From Dactylorhiza incarnata (lineage: Eukaryota > Streptophyta > Magnoliopsida > Asparagales > Orchidaceae), in contig JAWHQI010000327.1 of the NCBI GenBank assembly GCA_033032865.1, forward strand, positions 1 to 64,000: a DNA stretch of 64,000 bases. The letters are read 5' to 3'. Position 1 is the stretch's first letter; every line of letters starts with the position of its first letter. A program made the position numbers and the translations under genes. The notes under the pieces were generated by a model. It was not told the origin of the DNA. It searched no databases and saw only the letters and a list, made by a program, of their open reading frames with translations. Positions 45,352-57,065 of the stretch are shown here, in pieces.

Positions 45352-46105
45352 TGTACAACCCCGATATTCTCCAGGAGGTGAGCGGAGAGTAAAGAATCAA
45401 CAAGCGAGAGGAATGAGAAGGAGGGAAAGCCAGAGTCCCAAAGCAGGCTCGCAGGAAAGCGGGCGAGTCGAGCTCTCACCGGCTGCTCGCAGGGAGCGGG
45501 CGAGTCGGGCTCTCGCCAGCCGCTCTCGGGAAGGCGAGCAGGCCTGGACCCTTGCGAACCGCCCGCTTTAGGCGGGCGAGCCAGGTCCTCCCGGGTTGCG
45601 AGAGGAGCCCCTGTAGGTGGCTCGCCTAGTAAGGGTCCAAGGGTGTTTTTACCTAGAATCCCCTGGTGGTCTGCAGTTAGCCTCTTCAAACAGCGGAGTT
45701 TGGCTGTTGACAGACTATTTTGGGTTGCGTATAACAAAAGAGTAAGGTGGAATCCTGCTATTAGCAAACCGAACTGGAAAAAACTATAAATAGACCTTGA
45801 AGGGCACCTTTGGAAGAGGATTCCGATCTCAGTACTCTGAGCTTCTTCCTCCCTAGGTTATCTTGGCTTAGCTCTCAGGCTCTCCAAGGTGCGCAGTCTC
45901 GGCTTTGACTTGGGAGGGGAAGTGTTCAAAGATCTTCCGGGTGTGTGGTGATACTTCCTCGCTGAGACCAATGGTCTGTGTCTAGTTCAAAGTCTTCGGG
46001 CTGTTCCTTCCGAGGAATCAGTAAGTGTTAGCTGCCCCTCATCTTTAAGGGTCCGAGCTCCACAAGAAATCAAGTCTTGATTTCAACCTTTTCTTGATTT
46101 CAACA
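45352..46105 (+). repeat. 3' LTR of the first Tat element
   Basis: TGTACAACCCC to GATTTCAACA, 754 bp, TATAAATA at 45785-45792. It differs from the left LTR by scattered substitutions and a few short indels. Confidence 0.92.
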
Positions 46106-46110
46106 CTATT

Positions 46111-47182
46111 ATCTACTTATATTTTACCACTTATTTGCTACAGTTATGTTATCCACTTGTTTATATATGCAAATTAATAAAGTCGTCAGATTATCATTGA
46201 AACTTTGAGAAAACTTCTTCTCATAGTTCCGAGATCATTGGTGGTGATTGTTCATTAATCTGTTCGATGGATTTCTTGCAATCTCCACTGGACTGTTCAT
46301 CGGAAAAAATTTAAATTGTTGAATTCTACTCAAAATTTTGGGAGTGCCAATTCTCATCATCCCGAGACAGCTCGTGATAAAAACTCATCTATTTAATTAT
46401 TGGATCTCCAATAATTACCATCAAAATTATAGAATTAATCAATTATATTTTTGCACGATCAATTTCAACATTTAGTCGAACGATAAATTTGAAATTCAAA
46501 CTAATTCCAATTCTTAAGGAAGCACAATTGTTCTCAATTATTGTAATTGATTCCAAATAATGATTTTTTATCCCTCAATATTTTTACACCATAAATAACC
46601 AAATTATATTAAAAAAAATCTATTACAATACTTTATTATTTTAAAATAATTTTGTGCACTTATTTAGTTTTGCTACTTGGGGACTATATGGGTTATGTTG
46701 TTGTTGTTGTTGTTGTTGTTGTATTTAGTTTTGCTACTAACAATTGATTTTGGATCAGGTGGATATGAATTAATATAAATTTATTTCGATTGGATTAATG
46801 AATTATATATATGTATATATTAAATCTTAAAATATTTAAAAGGAAGAAAAACAAATTCTTCCAAGACCACCGAATATAGACACGTGTTATTCTCCAGGGC
46901 TGTCTAGTCTTCTCGAATATTTGAACTCTTATCATCATCTCATTATCCTTACATCCGCATTTAATTTCAACTTTGCCATACATCCGCCAACCTCCATCTA
47001 TAGCTAACAATTCGCCCCTTCTCTCTCTCTCTCCCGCGCGCGCGCGCACACACACAATGTATGTTGGATCAAGAGCAACAACCCAGGAAACGAATGAGAA
47101 TGGGAAAAATTGTCAGAGAACTATATTGGTGAATTGCTAGGGTTTTTTTTGAGTTTCTAAGAGGGGGAGTTCAGTAGCGAGG
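46111..47182 (+). promoter_or_regulatory. Upstream region and 5' leader of the CID-type gene
   Basis: AT-rich host DNA with a (GTT)9 microsatellite at about 46696-46722. A compound (CT)n-(CG)n-(CA)n run lies at 47018-47056, followed by a leader with TAGGGTTTTTTTTGAG near 47140. No certain TATA box; CT-rich leaders are common in plant promoters. No other gene is seen here. Confidence 0.5.
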
Positions 47183-47881
47183 ATGGCTCCGGTGGCAGAG
47201 AATGCGATCGGCGCTGATGATCAGTTCATCCACCGCCAGCACATGCATGGCGATCAGGAAACGAAGTATGAGAAGGATGTGAGGAAGTTGGTGGACCTTC
47301 TCTCGAACTTGAACCCGTCAGCGAGGGAGTTCTTCCCATCTTCCTACGCGGCCGCCGGAAGGAAATTGGATGGCCGCCTCTCTGCCTTCATCGGCTCAAC
47401 CGATTTCGAAGATAGACACAATGGATATAGCAGCAATTGGGATGCCAATAATGATTCAAACTGTGGTCGATCTCGTAGCTATCAGCAGCTCAATCGGAGA
47501 GTACGACTCTGATCCCTTTTTACATTTTCGGTTAAGTACTTCTCTAGGGTTTTACTTTTTGTTGAACCGAACAGATTGAAAATCACCATTCTACCCTACA
47601 TCTATGACTTCAACTTCATTGAATTTCTTAATAGAGGAATGACGATTATAGCCAAGGGAGGTGGATGAAGAATGACAGAGTGAGAAGAGCTGAGATGGAG
47701 GAAGGAATTAGGCGAACTGTCTATGTTTCTGACATCGATCCCAATGTGAGAATTCGGTACTTTTATCTGTTCGATTAGTCAAAGGCTTTTTGATTGATCC
47801 AGTCGTTCCGCCATTGATCTGTGTTGTACTGATTAGGTTACGGAGGTTCATCTTGCTGAGCTATTTGCTACTTGTGGTCAA
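47183..47881 (+). CDS. CID-type PAM2/RRM RNA-binding protein, first three coding exons
   Basis: This is the only clear host gene. Exon 1 is 47183-47500, exon 2 47635-47745 and exon 3 47837-47881, with GT-AG introns between them and no stop across the joins. The protein has LNPSAREFFPSSY at about residues 44-56, the PAM2 motif that binds the MLLE domain of poly(A)-binding protein. A basic region (RRRNDDYSQGRWMKNDRVRR) and RRTVYVSDIDPN-VTEVHLAELFATCGQ follow: RNP2 and helix 1 of the first RRM. Known: this order is that of plant CTC-interacting-domain (CID8-13) proteins, cytoplasmic or nuclear RNA-binding factors with two RRMs. After the GTAAGT donor at 47882 the rest of RRM1 and RRM2 are not found in the window. 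Either intron 3 is more than 16 kb and full of transposons, or the gene is broken. Confidence 0.88.
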
Positions 47882-48181
47882 GTAAGTTCTTGACTAGTGA
47901 TCTTATTTATTTATTATCACCTTGTTCTAGATGTGTGGATGACCTTCAATAAGCTAAAAGAATTTCCTATTTGAATATTGTTTTACTGGTTAGTTTGTTG
48001 GATTTCTCCATGCATTTTTTGGGTATAATCAGCCATTGTCCCTGGAAAAGGAAATTTTTTTTATTGATCTAGATCCGCCTCAGTTAATTGTTTTTACCAC
48101 ATCCCATCCATGCATTCCTCTTTGGATGGTTGGGAGTTTATTTTGAAAATAGTTTGATGGATTGAATCTAGTGGAATACAT
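47882..48181 (+). other. Intron 3 start of the CID-type gene
   Basis: Begins GTAAGTTCTT, T-rich and intron-like. No RRM exon follows. A transposon LTR appears to begin near 48182. Confidence 0.65.
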
Positions 48182-49319
48182 TGTTGGGATGTGATAATTG
48201 TAAATGTTCAAATACCAAGGTAATTGATATAAACCGCAGGAACGAATACATTTAAAAATTCGTGAGGTTGTTAATCGTTATTTGGGGGCGTACTTATTGA
48301 ATGTTTACGACTTGAACTGAGGCGACACCCTTACATTCACATGCTTAATCAGATAGAATAATTTTTGAATAATCACGACAATTGATAATAACGAGACCGT
48401 TCATGGAAAACTCTTTGATAATTACGTGAATCACATAAAATTAAGCTACTAAATGAAACATGAGAAGAGCGGAGTTTACCCCAGTCATACACAAAGCTAC
48501 GGTAAGGAGTAGGTCATCTCAAGCACAATTGCAAAGGAGGCTTCACAGAGAGCGTTAGTCACGACAAGATGGTCGCGTGGGTAAGAAACAACCTTCCGTC
48601 TACGAGGGAGGTTGTCGGAAAATGAGTTGTAGTTGACGACAACCCCAGACAGTATCTCGGGCGTATCGGCGTGAGATAGCTGAAGGAGGTCGTCGGGAGA
48701 AGCCGTAGTCGACGACGGTCTCAGGAGAGTTATTGGCAGTCGTCTTTTTCAATCGAGAAGTCAGGCGCACTGTAGTCGTCGATGTCGAGAGACATGGAGG
48801 GGAGAACACTGGAGGTTACAAGATTTGTCGAGGTTGGAGATTACGGTTTTGGTATCTCAAGAGCAACAGAGGAATAGTGTTCTTCCGATCCGACAGAGAG
48901 AACAAAACCTAGTTTCGTTTCTTTGTTCTGTTGAGGGGGTCCTTTTTTCTCTCAAAGTTGGGACCTTTTTATGCGAAGCCCCAAATTTACTAAATAATTT
49001 GTTTCCAAAGCTATCAAATAATATCTTTCCTAAATGCTTCCTCCAATTGATTCTTATTAATTGAGAATAAAATCTAAAATCTCTTAAATGAATTTATTTC
49101 CTACTTATATTTATTGCTTGTCTTTTCCGTCCTAGCTATTCAAAATAGTCGGACCATTTATTCATGGTCTCATTCGGTGGTTAAACCGGTGAGTCATAGA
49201 CTCATGTAAATAAATGATAACTAATGTGCGGGAAAAAATACATAATATGAAACGGTTAAATAAAATAATCGACGGATGACGATGTCATGCGTCATTGGAT
49301 GCTACGAAGGGTGCATCAA
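48182..49319 (-). repeat. Probable 3' LTR of a minus-strand Gypsy element
   Basis: The right edge is firm: minus-strand TGATGCACCC preceded by a purine tract (CCGGGGGAAT at 49320-49329). The left edge is set at TGTTGGGATG near 48182 and is inferred. The minus strand has a CATAAAAAGG TATA-like site near 48970. No second LTR is seen. Confidence 0.55.
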
Positions 49320-50760
49320 TTCCCCCGGGGTTGACAGAGCTCGACCCTGATGAAGACTCACAAAAACTGGCAATGGAAAGATCTGAGCGCCGTCGTTGCA
49401 ACTCTGCGGTGCTAATCCAAGAACTATTAATAATGCCTAGTTTCTGCCAAGCAACTAAATAGCGTTGGTACGTTCCGTGGCCAGTTCGACTCTCATTCCA
49501 GAACTTGAGTTATCTCCTTAGTGGTAGGTGTCGGTACTGGTGTTAAGTTGAGTGGTATGTTTGGGGCTGCAGTAGATGGATTGGGGCTGGAACTCTGTGG
49601 CTCTCCATAGAACAACATCAGACCAGCCACATTAAATATCAACGAAATATCGAATTCAACGGGCAGATCTAGAAAGTAGGCGTTCTCATATATGCGCTTC
49701 CGAACCTAAAATAGACCAAACTTCCTTTGATGTTGTTTATGGTATGTGCTGAGAGTAAATCTCTGCTTCCTGAAATAAGCAAACACCAAATCTCCTTCTA
49801 AAAAAATATAACTCCTGACGAGGACAATCGACCATGAATTTATATTTTTCAGAAGTTGTTCGCAATTTATTAGTAATATTCTTATGCAATTCTTTTAAGT
49901 AATAAATATGAGCTTGTGCGTCGAAGGAAATACGTTCATGAGATGACAAAGAATGACGATCAAACAAGTGTAGTATGAAAAATCATAAACAATCTAAAAA
50001 AAGATTCATTAATAAAGCGATTTTTAGAATTATTCAATGCGAATTTCGCTTGTGAAAGTACAAGATCCCATTGCTTTGGATTCTCACAATTAAACACCCG
50101 AGAAGGTCCCCCAAACTCCTATAACTACCTCAGTCTGTCTATCGGTCTAAGGGTGATAAGTACTATTAAAATCGAGTTTGGTCTCTAGTCTTACCTACAG
50201 TGTTTTCTAAAAATAACTCATAAAAATATATCTTTATCTGATGTGATCGATCTAGGGATCCCATGCAACTGACGACCTTTCTAAAAAACAGCTCAACGAA
50301 CATGCACGACATTGAAGATCTTTCTACAGGATATGAAATGCTCCATCTTAAAAAATCTATGAATCACTGCAAAAGTCTAGTTGGCTTTCCTCTTAGTGCG
50401 AGGAAGCCCTTCGTGAAATCCATTGAAATATCATCCCACGGTCTCTCAGGATCGGTACGGGGGTATATAATCCAGTATTTTGGGGGTGCTCCTTACAACT
50501 GGCACGTAGTGCAATGCCTAATAAACTCGATGACTTCCTGTTTCATTTTCAGTCAATAATATCAGCAATGTTAAGATTCAACAGTTTAGATTGTCGTACA
50601 TGTCCTCTTAATCCGGATGAGTGAAGCTCCCTAAGTTGAGTCTCTCGAAAGAGTCCTCCACAGATGCAAAAACAGGTTCCTTTGAATAAATATCCATCAC
50701 TCACCATGTACTGAGTAGCAGGATCAATCCCACTAGGATGACAAGAGTCTCAAATGTCTC
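49320..50760 (-). pseudogene. Decayed Gypsy integrase region, minus strand
   Basis: Reading the minus strand, scattered frames give YHPQTDRQTEVVIRSLGDLL near 50150-50080, then NPKQWDLVLSQAKFA, DLVFAYFRKQRF near 49770 and FDISLIFNVAGLMLFYGE near 49620. These are the core end, linker and C-terminus of a Gypsy integrase. Numerous stops occur. The RT and gag ends are missing, replaced upstream by a Copia fragment. The order relative to the LTR at 48182-49319 is correct for one element. Confidence 0.72.
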
Positions 50761-50769
50761 TAAAGCCAT

Positions 50770-52750
50770 CATGCTTCCACTGGAACCTTACGACCTGGCC
50801 GCAATCATGTGGACTCATTTGCGACAATACTTCACTTAAACTGACAATGCCTATGAATTTCAACTCTCACAAACTAGTTAGTCTGCTCATCAGGGAGATT
50901 GCACCACTAGACAGTTCATGCATATATGATGGATTTGTGGAATCAACTCATGATCATGGAACACACTCCTGAGCCTGGTGACATATACTTTATAATATAA
51001 ATATTTGGAGCTGCGTGGTCTCGATGCCTACTTTAATTTCTCGTGCATTTACTTTCGAGTTTTAGATGTTTGTTGGAATGCTCTTACATGGTTCATATGC
51101 TCCATACCTGGACACTGTTGTGAATGAATTCACCGTCGAGAAGAAAATCGACGACTCGCTCTTGAGGTTCAGACCTCTATTACGTATGATAACTCTGTTT
51201 TGATGGCATATCCTACAGTGCAATCCCGATCTATTACTTCTGCACTTCGAGAACCTTAATCCAATCAGAAATAGTGTGCATGACACAAATGACATGACAC
51301 TCATAATACTCAGGATTTTGTATTATCGTGCCCCTGCTCAACACAAAGCTCGGGATGATACCTTTGGTAGAGCTCATGTGCACTCTCATCCTCAATAGGC
51401 CGCAATAGTAGACATAACTCCTGCTGGACAGCCACATTAGCCCATATTCACTTTAGATCAGATTCAACAATTAATGCGCATGCTGCAGATAACTAATCTG
51501 CCATCTATCTCCACCTTCCCCTTTGTTGCATCTGCAGGCATATCGTGTAGCCTCTAGATTTTGGACTTTGGAGATTCCTATCATATGACTAGCGATGCCT
51601 CTTGCTTCAGTAATCTTCTCTTTCTTCGACTGTCTGCCTCTATTTAGACGGTTGATGGGACCTTCCTACCGATTGTTGGATGCCATCTTACTAGTCTTCC
51701 TTTTTCCACCATTCATGATGTCTGTCATGTGCCTCGTCTAACTATGATTCTTTTGTCTATTTCTCAGCTACCCGACATGTGTTATACTAATCTCATTCAC
51801 TAGTTCTATTTGTACCCTACAAGGCCCTCGTACGGGGAAGATTGTTGGGATTGGGATCGGTTGTAAATATGATGGTCTATATTATTGGATCACCCGAGTC
51901 TTCCACTTCCCTTCACTATTATTGCTACTACCGCTTGCTTCAACTCCTTTATCCTGCCATCTACCTGCAACATCTGGCACAGAAACTTAACACATATTTC
52001 TCTTCCCCGCCTTCAATCACTGTTGTCCTCAGCTGCACTTGGGCACTTTTCTTTGAAGTCCCTTGCGCCTTATATTAGTTGTATTTGTGGCCGTCATATT
52101 GCTAGTTCTTTTCCTTCAAGTCACTATGTATATGTTTCTCCATTTGACCTTATTCACACTGATGTATGAAAACTATCCCCGTACTTTTTCAAAGGAGAAG
52201 ATATATCATGTTATTTTTGTTGATAATTTCTCTCGTTTTGCATCACTATATTTAATTTCTAAGAAATCAAAAGTATATTCGAAGTACATTGAATTTGTAA
52301 AAATGATTGAGACCCAATTCTCATGCAAAATCAAAACGCTTCACTCGGATTCATGAGAGAGTATACGACACACCAATTTTGTGAATTCCTTATATTTCAA
52401 GCGATGCTTGCTCATTTTTCTTATCCTCTTACTCCTCGTGAAAATGAGATCAATGAATGTATCATCAACACATCCTGGATGTTACTAGATCTCCTCTTTA
52501 CAACTTATGCCCGTCTTCAATTTTCGGCAGAAGTTGTTCTAACCAGTGATTTACTGATCAACAAGATCCCAACTCTGATTCTTGATGGTATGCATAATTG
52601 TGTTCCTAATTACTCCTTTTTGAAGCTTTTTGGTTGTGCTTGTTTTGTTCAATTACCCTCGACTGATTATAATAAGTGGTCTCTGAGATCCGTCGCTTGT
52701 AATTGGGATCTTTTTGATCACTGCAAGTCTGCACTACTACTTTTAAATTA
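50770..52750 (+). pseudogene. Copia gag-protease-integrase fragment
   Basis: Plus-strand frames read DYDLAAIMWTHLRQYFT and DNAYEFQLSQ near 50800 (gag), and LDTVVNEFTVE near 51110. ILDFGDSYHMTSDASCFSNL near 51560 is the protease site, with the usual D-S-G-A-S altered. LLSISQLPDMCY and SPFDLIHTDV lead into integrase. FVDNFSRFASLYLISKKSK and a T-P-R-E-N region (52430) follow. No RT or RNase H and no LTR are seen. Many stops; a truncated relic inside or beyond the CID gene's intron. Confidence 0.78.
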
Positions 52751-52945
52751 GTGAGTGCTCAAACATGCATATTTTTAATAACTTCATATTACTTATGGCA
52801 TACCTTTCTTTCTAATTCACTCCAAATTAATTCTTATGGTATTTGATTATATGCCTTCTCGGGATCGATTCAAATCATAGTAGTATCGTTCATGTGCTCT
52901 CTATGCATTTTTATTAGTTTCTTAACACCAAAATCAAATATATAG
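52751..52945. other. AT-rich DNA with no gene seen
   Basis: Short AT-rich stretch between the Copia fragment and the next LTR; nothing recognised. Confidence 0.4.
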
Positions 52946-53600
52946 TGTTGGGGCAAAAGTGTCCTAACCACACTCGAGGCGCTAAAAAGGGGAATTATGA
53001 GTATTGCCGGTGGAAGGTTACTTTGGGTTGCGGGCAGTTAGGAGAGAGAGAGAGAGCCAAGGATGACAAGACCAGACTTCATACAACGTGAACCTTTAGT
53101 CGTGCATGATTTTATTAATTAAAAGTTCAGTTACAAAATTAGAGGTCGCAAGCACTGGTTCCAGAGGTGTGATTGCTAGGCGAATTATGGGTCTAACGCA
53201 GGTGTCCTCTCAAAGCACTGTTCACCCTCTATTTATACTAGTCGGGGTCTTGTTCGCGGGCAATTACATAGAAAAAAGGTGCTCCACGGACGGCCAGACA
53301 AAGAAATTAAGCTAAGTAAATACAAGTAGAACTCGCTAGGGCCTAGGAGCATCAGTGAGTGAAGCAGAGTGTTTGCGAGAATCAAAGGAGCACCCACGAG
53401 AACGTTGGAGTGTCTGCGAACTCGCCAGAGGGCTTGCGAGAGCTGTAGTGTTTTGAAAGGGGAAAAGATCTTTAGAGGGTTGTGTGAGTACTCTTTGGAG
53501 CCTTCAGCTTTGACCTGTTGTGAAGAAGATGTCGCGAGGATCCGAGGGTGTTCACGAGTACTATCCTAGATTTCTGAAAGGGAGGGGTCGCGGAACTTTG
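52946..53600 (-). repeat. 3' LTR of the second Tat element (inner end approximate)
   Basis: The outer end is at 52946. The minus strand has TATAAATAGAGGG near 53226-53238, so the LTR promoter points left. The inner boundary cannot be fixed because the partner LTR is cut off by the window. Confidence 0.6.
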
Positions 53601-53695
53601 GGTAGACAGAATCCCCGCATTTTTCTAAGTCTTGACAGAGACTTTGGAAAAATTGACTGCACTCGAGTTCTTGACCGTGATAAATGTTTATGAAC

Positions 53696-53705
53696 TTATA
53701 TAAGG
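53696..53705 (+). promoter_or_regulatory. TATA box of the antisense gene in the second Tat element
   Basis: TTATATAAGG on the plus strand, 80 bp upstream of the ATG at 53785; opposite to the element's own sense strand. Confidence 0.55.
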
Positions 53706-53784
53706 GCTAAAGGGTCGATTGGAAAAAATCATATACATGCCAGATCAATTTTCTTCGATGACTGTGTAAGTTTTATTAGAAGTG

Positions 53785-55331
53785 ATGGCGAGCTCTAAGG
53801 GATTATTAACCATGGCCGAGATCCGAGAACTAAACATGGCGAAATCTAAATTGTTGAAGAAGATGCGGCCCCCAATGGTGGGGGGAAACATGGTGCCTAT
53901 GAATGTTCCTCTGGTTTCTCCTGAGGTGAACATTGTGGACTCATCGGGCTCGAAGACGCCTATTTCTGAAGTGAGAACTCCTACGAGTGTCGAAAATGTC
54001 ATGGAGACTGTGAGCTCTGCAAGTATTTCAGATTCTACTTCTCTAAAATCATATCTTGATTTGGATTCTCTGCGAGGTGGTTATCCTAAAATTATGAGTT
54101 GCGGTGAGAGCTTGGATGCGGATCTCGAGGCGAGAAAAGCTACAGAGGCAGATGTCTCCCTAAATCTTGCGGGCTTGGCGGATTCAACAAGCGAGTTGTG
54201 AGGAATCTAGGGTTGAAGCCTTCCCGTAAAGGATCTGTCGCAAAGAGGCTTTCTTCCAAGAAGAAGAGAAAATGGGTTCTTTGGACCTCTCCTCGTTATC
54301 CAAGGCGGCGCTGATTGAGCGGGAGGCAGAGAAGATGCAATGAGAGCTTGATGAAGCTCTCTAGCTCGAAGAACTCGCCGCCGCTGAAGCGAAAAAAGCG
54401 GTTGTCGCTGCTGTTGAGGAGAGGATAAAAGTAAAGGATGTTTGGAGGTCAGAAAGAACACTGATGAACTCGCAACTGTCGAGGTTGCAGGTCCGAAGCA
54501 CACCGTCAATAAAAATTGTTGCTGCCGACGAGGCTGCGAGAGCCGAGGTTGTGAGAGCTAAGGCTGTGAAATCTACCGAGGAGGCAGCGAGAGCTGCACC
54601 CTTAAAAGAGGCAGGAGGCTGCCATCGTCGAGGCTGCTAGGGCTGAGGGTCTACAACTCCAAGAGGAGACTGCCAAAAAGAAGGAGCCACAAATGATAAG
54701 AAGGCTCATGAGCTGGATGATAAGTGGAAGGCCATCCAGCTCTTGAAGGGGAAGAGTCGAAAAGGATCCCTCGGGTCCCCGTACAAAGGACTTCCAAAAA
54801 GGCCAAGTCTTTTCATTGCTTTTGGTGGTGAGTGGTTCAGGTGGGAGTCACGCATAGCGGTGAGGACCTCAGGAGGAATCGGTTGGTGCGAGAAGCCGAT
54901 GGGAAGAAATCTCGCGGAAAGCGATCCTGAGCATGTGAAGGAAAAAGTATCATTTGATTCCCCGATGAGCACAAAGAAGAATCCCGATGGCACATTCGCC
55001 ATAATGGATACCGGGACATTTCCAGCATCAACGAGCTCTGCTGGTGAGTTATGTTATAGAAAGATCTAGAATTATCCTTGATGAAGAAAAGGGAGCTAAC
55101 TATACTTTTGTTGCAGGTGAAATAAGGGTGGATGCAGGCATTTCCCTACCAAAGGTGCCTACAATTGAGGAGTTTCAGCTAGTTCTAGATGACAACGGAG
55201 GCGAATTCAGAGCCTTGATTCTTGAAAGGAATGAGAAGCGTTCAATGCACTATCTGAGAAGCCGTCGCAACCTCCTCTTGTATTTCCAAGTCCTCCAGCA
55301 GTTGCCGCGAGTTCCAAAGCCGCAAATTTAG
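53785..55331 (+). pseudogene. Antisense gene of the second Tat element (Lys/Ala/Glu-rich protein)
   Basis: ATG at 53785 opens MASSKGLLTMAEIRELNMAK within the frame 53782-54201, a Ser/Val-rich N-terminal part with RKATEADVSLNLAG at its end. After a stop, other frames give SSKKKRKW, then an Ala/Glu/Lys-rich helical part (ADEAARAEVVRAKAVKSTEE) near 54520-54590. HELDDKWKAIQLLKGKSRKG and 54743-55069 follow. A GT at 55042 and TTGTTGCAG ending at 55116 may mark an intron. No Transposase_28-like segment is recognised. The gene is antisense to pol, next to the 3' LTR, and has its own TATA box, like the antisense genes at 41446-45152. Confidence 0.5.
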
Positions 55332-56668
55332 ACAAGAATATAGGGAAGTTGCATGCGTTGATCCCGCAGAATCATGTTCATAATGCACAAATGTCTGTTG
55401 TCTTAACACAAATGACATATTATTGTTTACTTTTACTGTGATCGAACACTAAGAGTAGCTTCCCTTATTTTAATGATGTAGCCTGTTTTAAATAAATAGA
55501 TATCTCTACGAATGCTATTTTTCCTGTTACAGTCTGAGATTTATATTTAATTTTCATATCCTATCAGCGAGATCTCTTATGGAATTAATATGATGTCTGC
55601 AGGTATTTTTCTATTATTTAAAGATAAGATCTCTTATAGTTGATATAATGTCAGCAAATTCATAGAAGAATACCTGAATATCAGGTCGCTTATTAGAAGG
55701 GTATTTGAAAAAGTGACCTGCAAGCTTTATGTTGTGATGTCGTTGAACGTCATTTTTACTGTTTAAAGTTGACCCTGCGAGATCTTGAAAAATAACATGT
55801 TTTGCAATAATCATAAGGAATTCTGTGAGATCATTGAACAGTGTTAGTGTCTTACTTTATCATGAAACGACTATTCATAGATTACCTGTATTTCAATCAA
55901 GACATGAAAAAATAGAGACCGCAAATGTTACTAGAGTGTCTGCGAGTTCTGTTTGAGATGGCGCTTCGACTTCTATTCAGGATTACTATAAGTAGGGCTG
56001 GACTTCATTCAAAAATTACTTCCCTTAATTCAGAGAGAGCTCGCATGGTGTCTGCGAGCACCAAAACGCCGATTAAAGATAGTACTGAAGAAATGTTGAG
56101 GATTGACTGCGATTTTGCTGAGGTGCCCATTCAGAAATTTAAAAATCTTTGGATATGAAGCAAGAGTTCGCGAATGTCTCTTATGATATGTTACTTTTTT
56201 AGCCCTCAACCCTTGCTGATGAATTGTATCCCAGTGCCTGGGCTTGGTGCAGTCGGCTCTATCATGCATAGGTTCTTTGGGTTCAAGGCGGATTCGACAA
56301 GTTCTAGTGATCGCAAATAACAATACATGGCTTCGACAAGTTTCAGTGATCGCGAGTAGCAATAGGCGAATACATGTAATTTTTTTTGTTTTCTTTTGGG
56401 GTTCTGCAAGTGTTATTGTAATCACAAACAACTCAATGAATGTAAAGATTCAATAGCAATGGATTTATTTTGTACGCGTCACTTATTGTTTTACTTATGC
56501 GCTGTTGAATCGCATTTGTATTCGCAAACGCTTTTGTATGATTGCACGTTGGTGCTTTCAACAAGTCCTCGCGTTCTCTTTTAAAAATACGGAATGGTTC
56601 TCGCAAAAAGTAAACAATCGGTAAGTAATAGTTTTTTACCAAAGAATTTTGTAACGAAATGATCACGT
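55332..56668. other. Second Tat element, region between the antisense gene and a younger insertion
   Basis: AT-rich, with short plus-strand frames such as 56041-56158 (MVSASTKTPIKDSTEEMLRI) and recurrent TGCGAG/TCGCGA words like those near the antisense gene. No domain recognised. The last five bases, CACGT at 56664-56668, are a target duplication. Confidence 0.4.
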
Positions 56669-57065
56669 TGTTATGGGCTTGGTTCGTTGTCGGATTGTTG
56701 GAGGCGGAGATACAAAGGGGGCAAGCCCTAGAATGGTGGAGGAGGGGATGAGAGAGGAAGAAACCCTAGAGGGTGGAGGAAGGAGAGAAGAGCTTAGAGA
56801 GAGAGAGAGAGAGAGAGGAATTTAGAGAGATAAAAGAAACTTTCATAATTCATTTCATAATTTCCAAATACATGACCGGGTCTAATATATAGAACCTACG
56901 GGGGCAACCCCGTAATTACATTCAACCATAAAAATATTAAAATGCATAAATACTAATAAGACTAGACCCACTAAAACACCTAACTTGACTAAATCATAAT
57001 AAAGACTCGACATAACATACTACGAATATAATATGATAACTGACGGTGGACCATAACACATAACA
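56669..57065 (-). repeat. 3' LTR (left copy) of the young non-autonomous element
   Basis: TGTTATGGGCTTGG to CACATAACA. The minus strand has CTATATATTA near 56882-56891 as a possible TATA box; a longer (GA)n than in the right copy at about 56796-56816. Confidence 0.95.

Larger units (their letters stand above)
33120..46105 (+). mobile_element. Tat-lineage Ty3/Gypsy element with dual RNase H and antisense genes
   Basis: Seen: LTRs of about 750 bp at 33120-33869 and 45352-46105; near-matching flanks CCATT (33115-33119) and CTATT (46106-46110); a purine tract before the right LTR; plus-strand gag, protease, RT, RNase H, a second RNase H and integrase. Then an 11-unit 95-bp repeat and about 4 kb with coding capacity on the opposite strand. 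Known: dual RNase H, 3' tandem repeats and, in some members such as maize Grande, antisense ORFs mark Tat elements. Several single-base frameshifts and stops make it defective, but conserved residues are mostly intact, so it is relatively young. Confidence 0.92.

Noticed and set aside
46795..47055. Minus-strand 86-residue frame upstream of the CID gene
   Set aside because: It lies over AT-rich promoter DNA and the CT/CG/CA microsatellite; composition, not coding, explains it.
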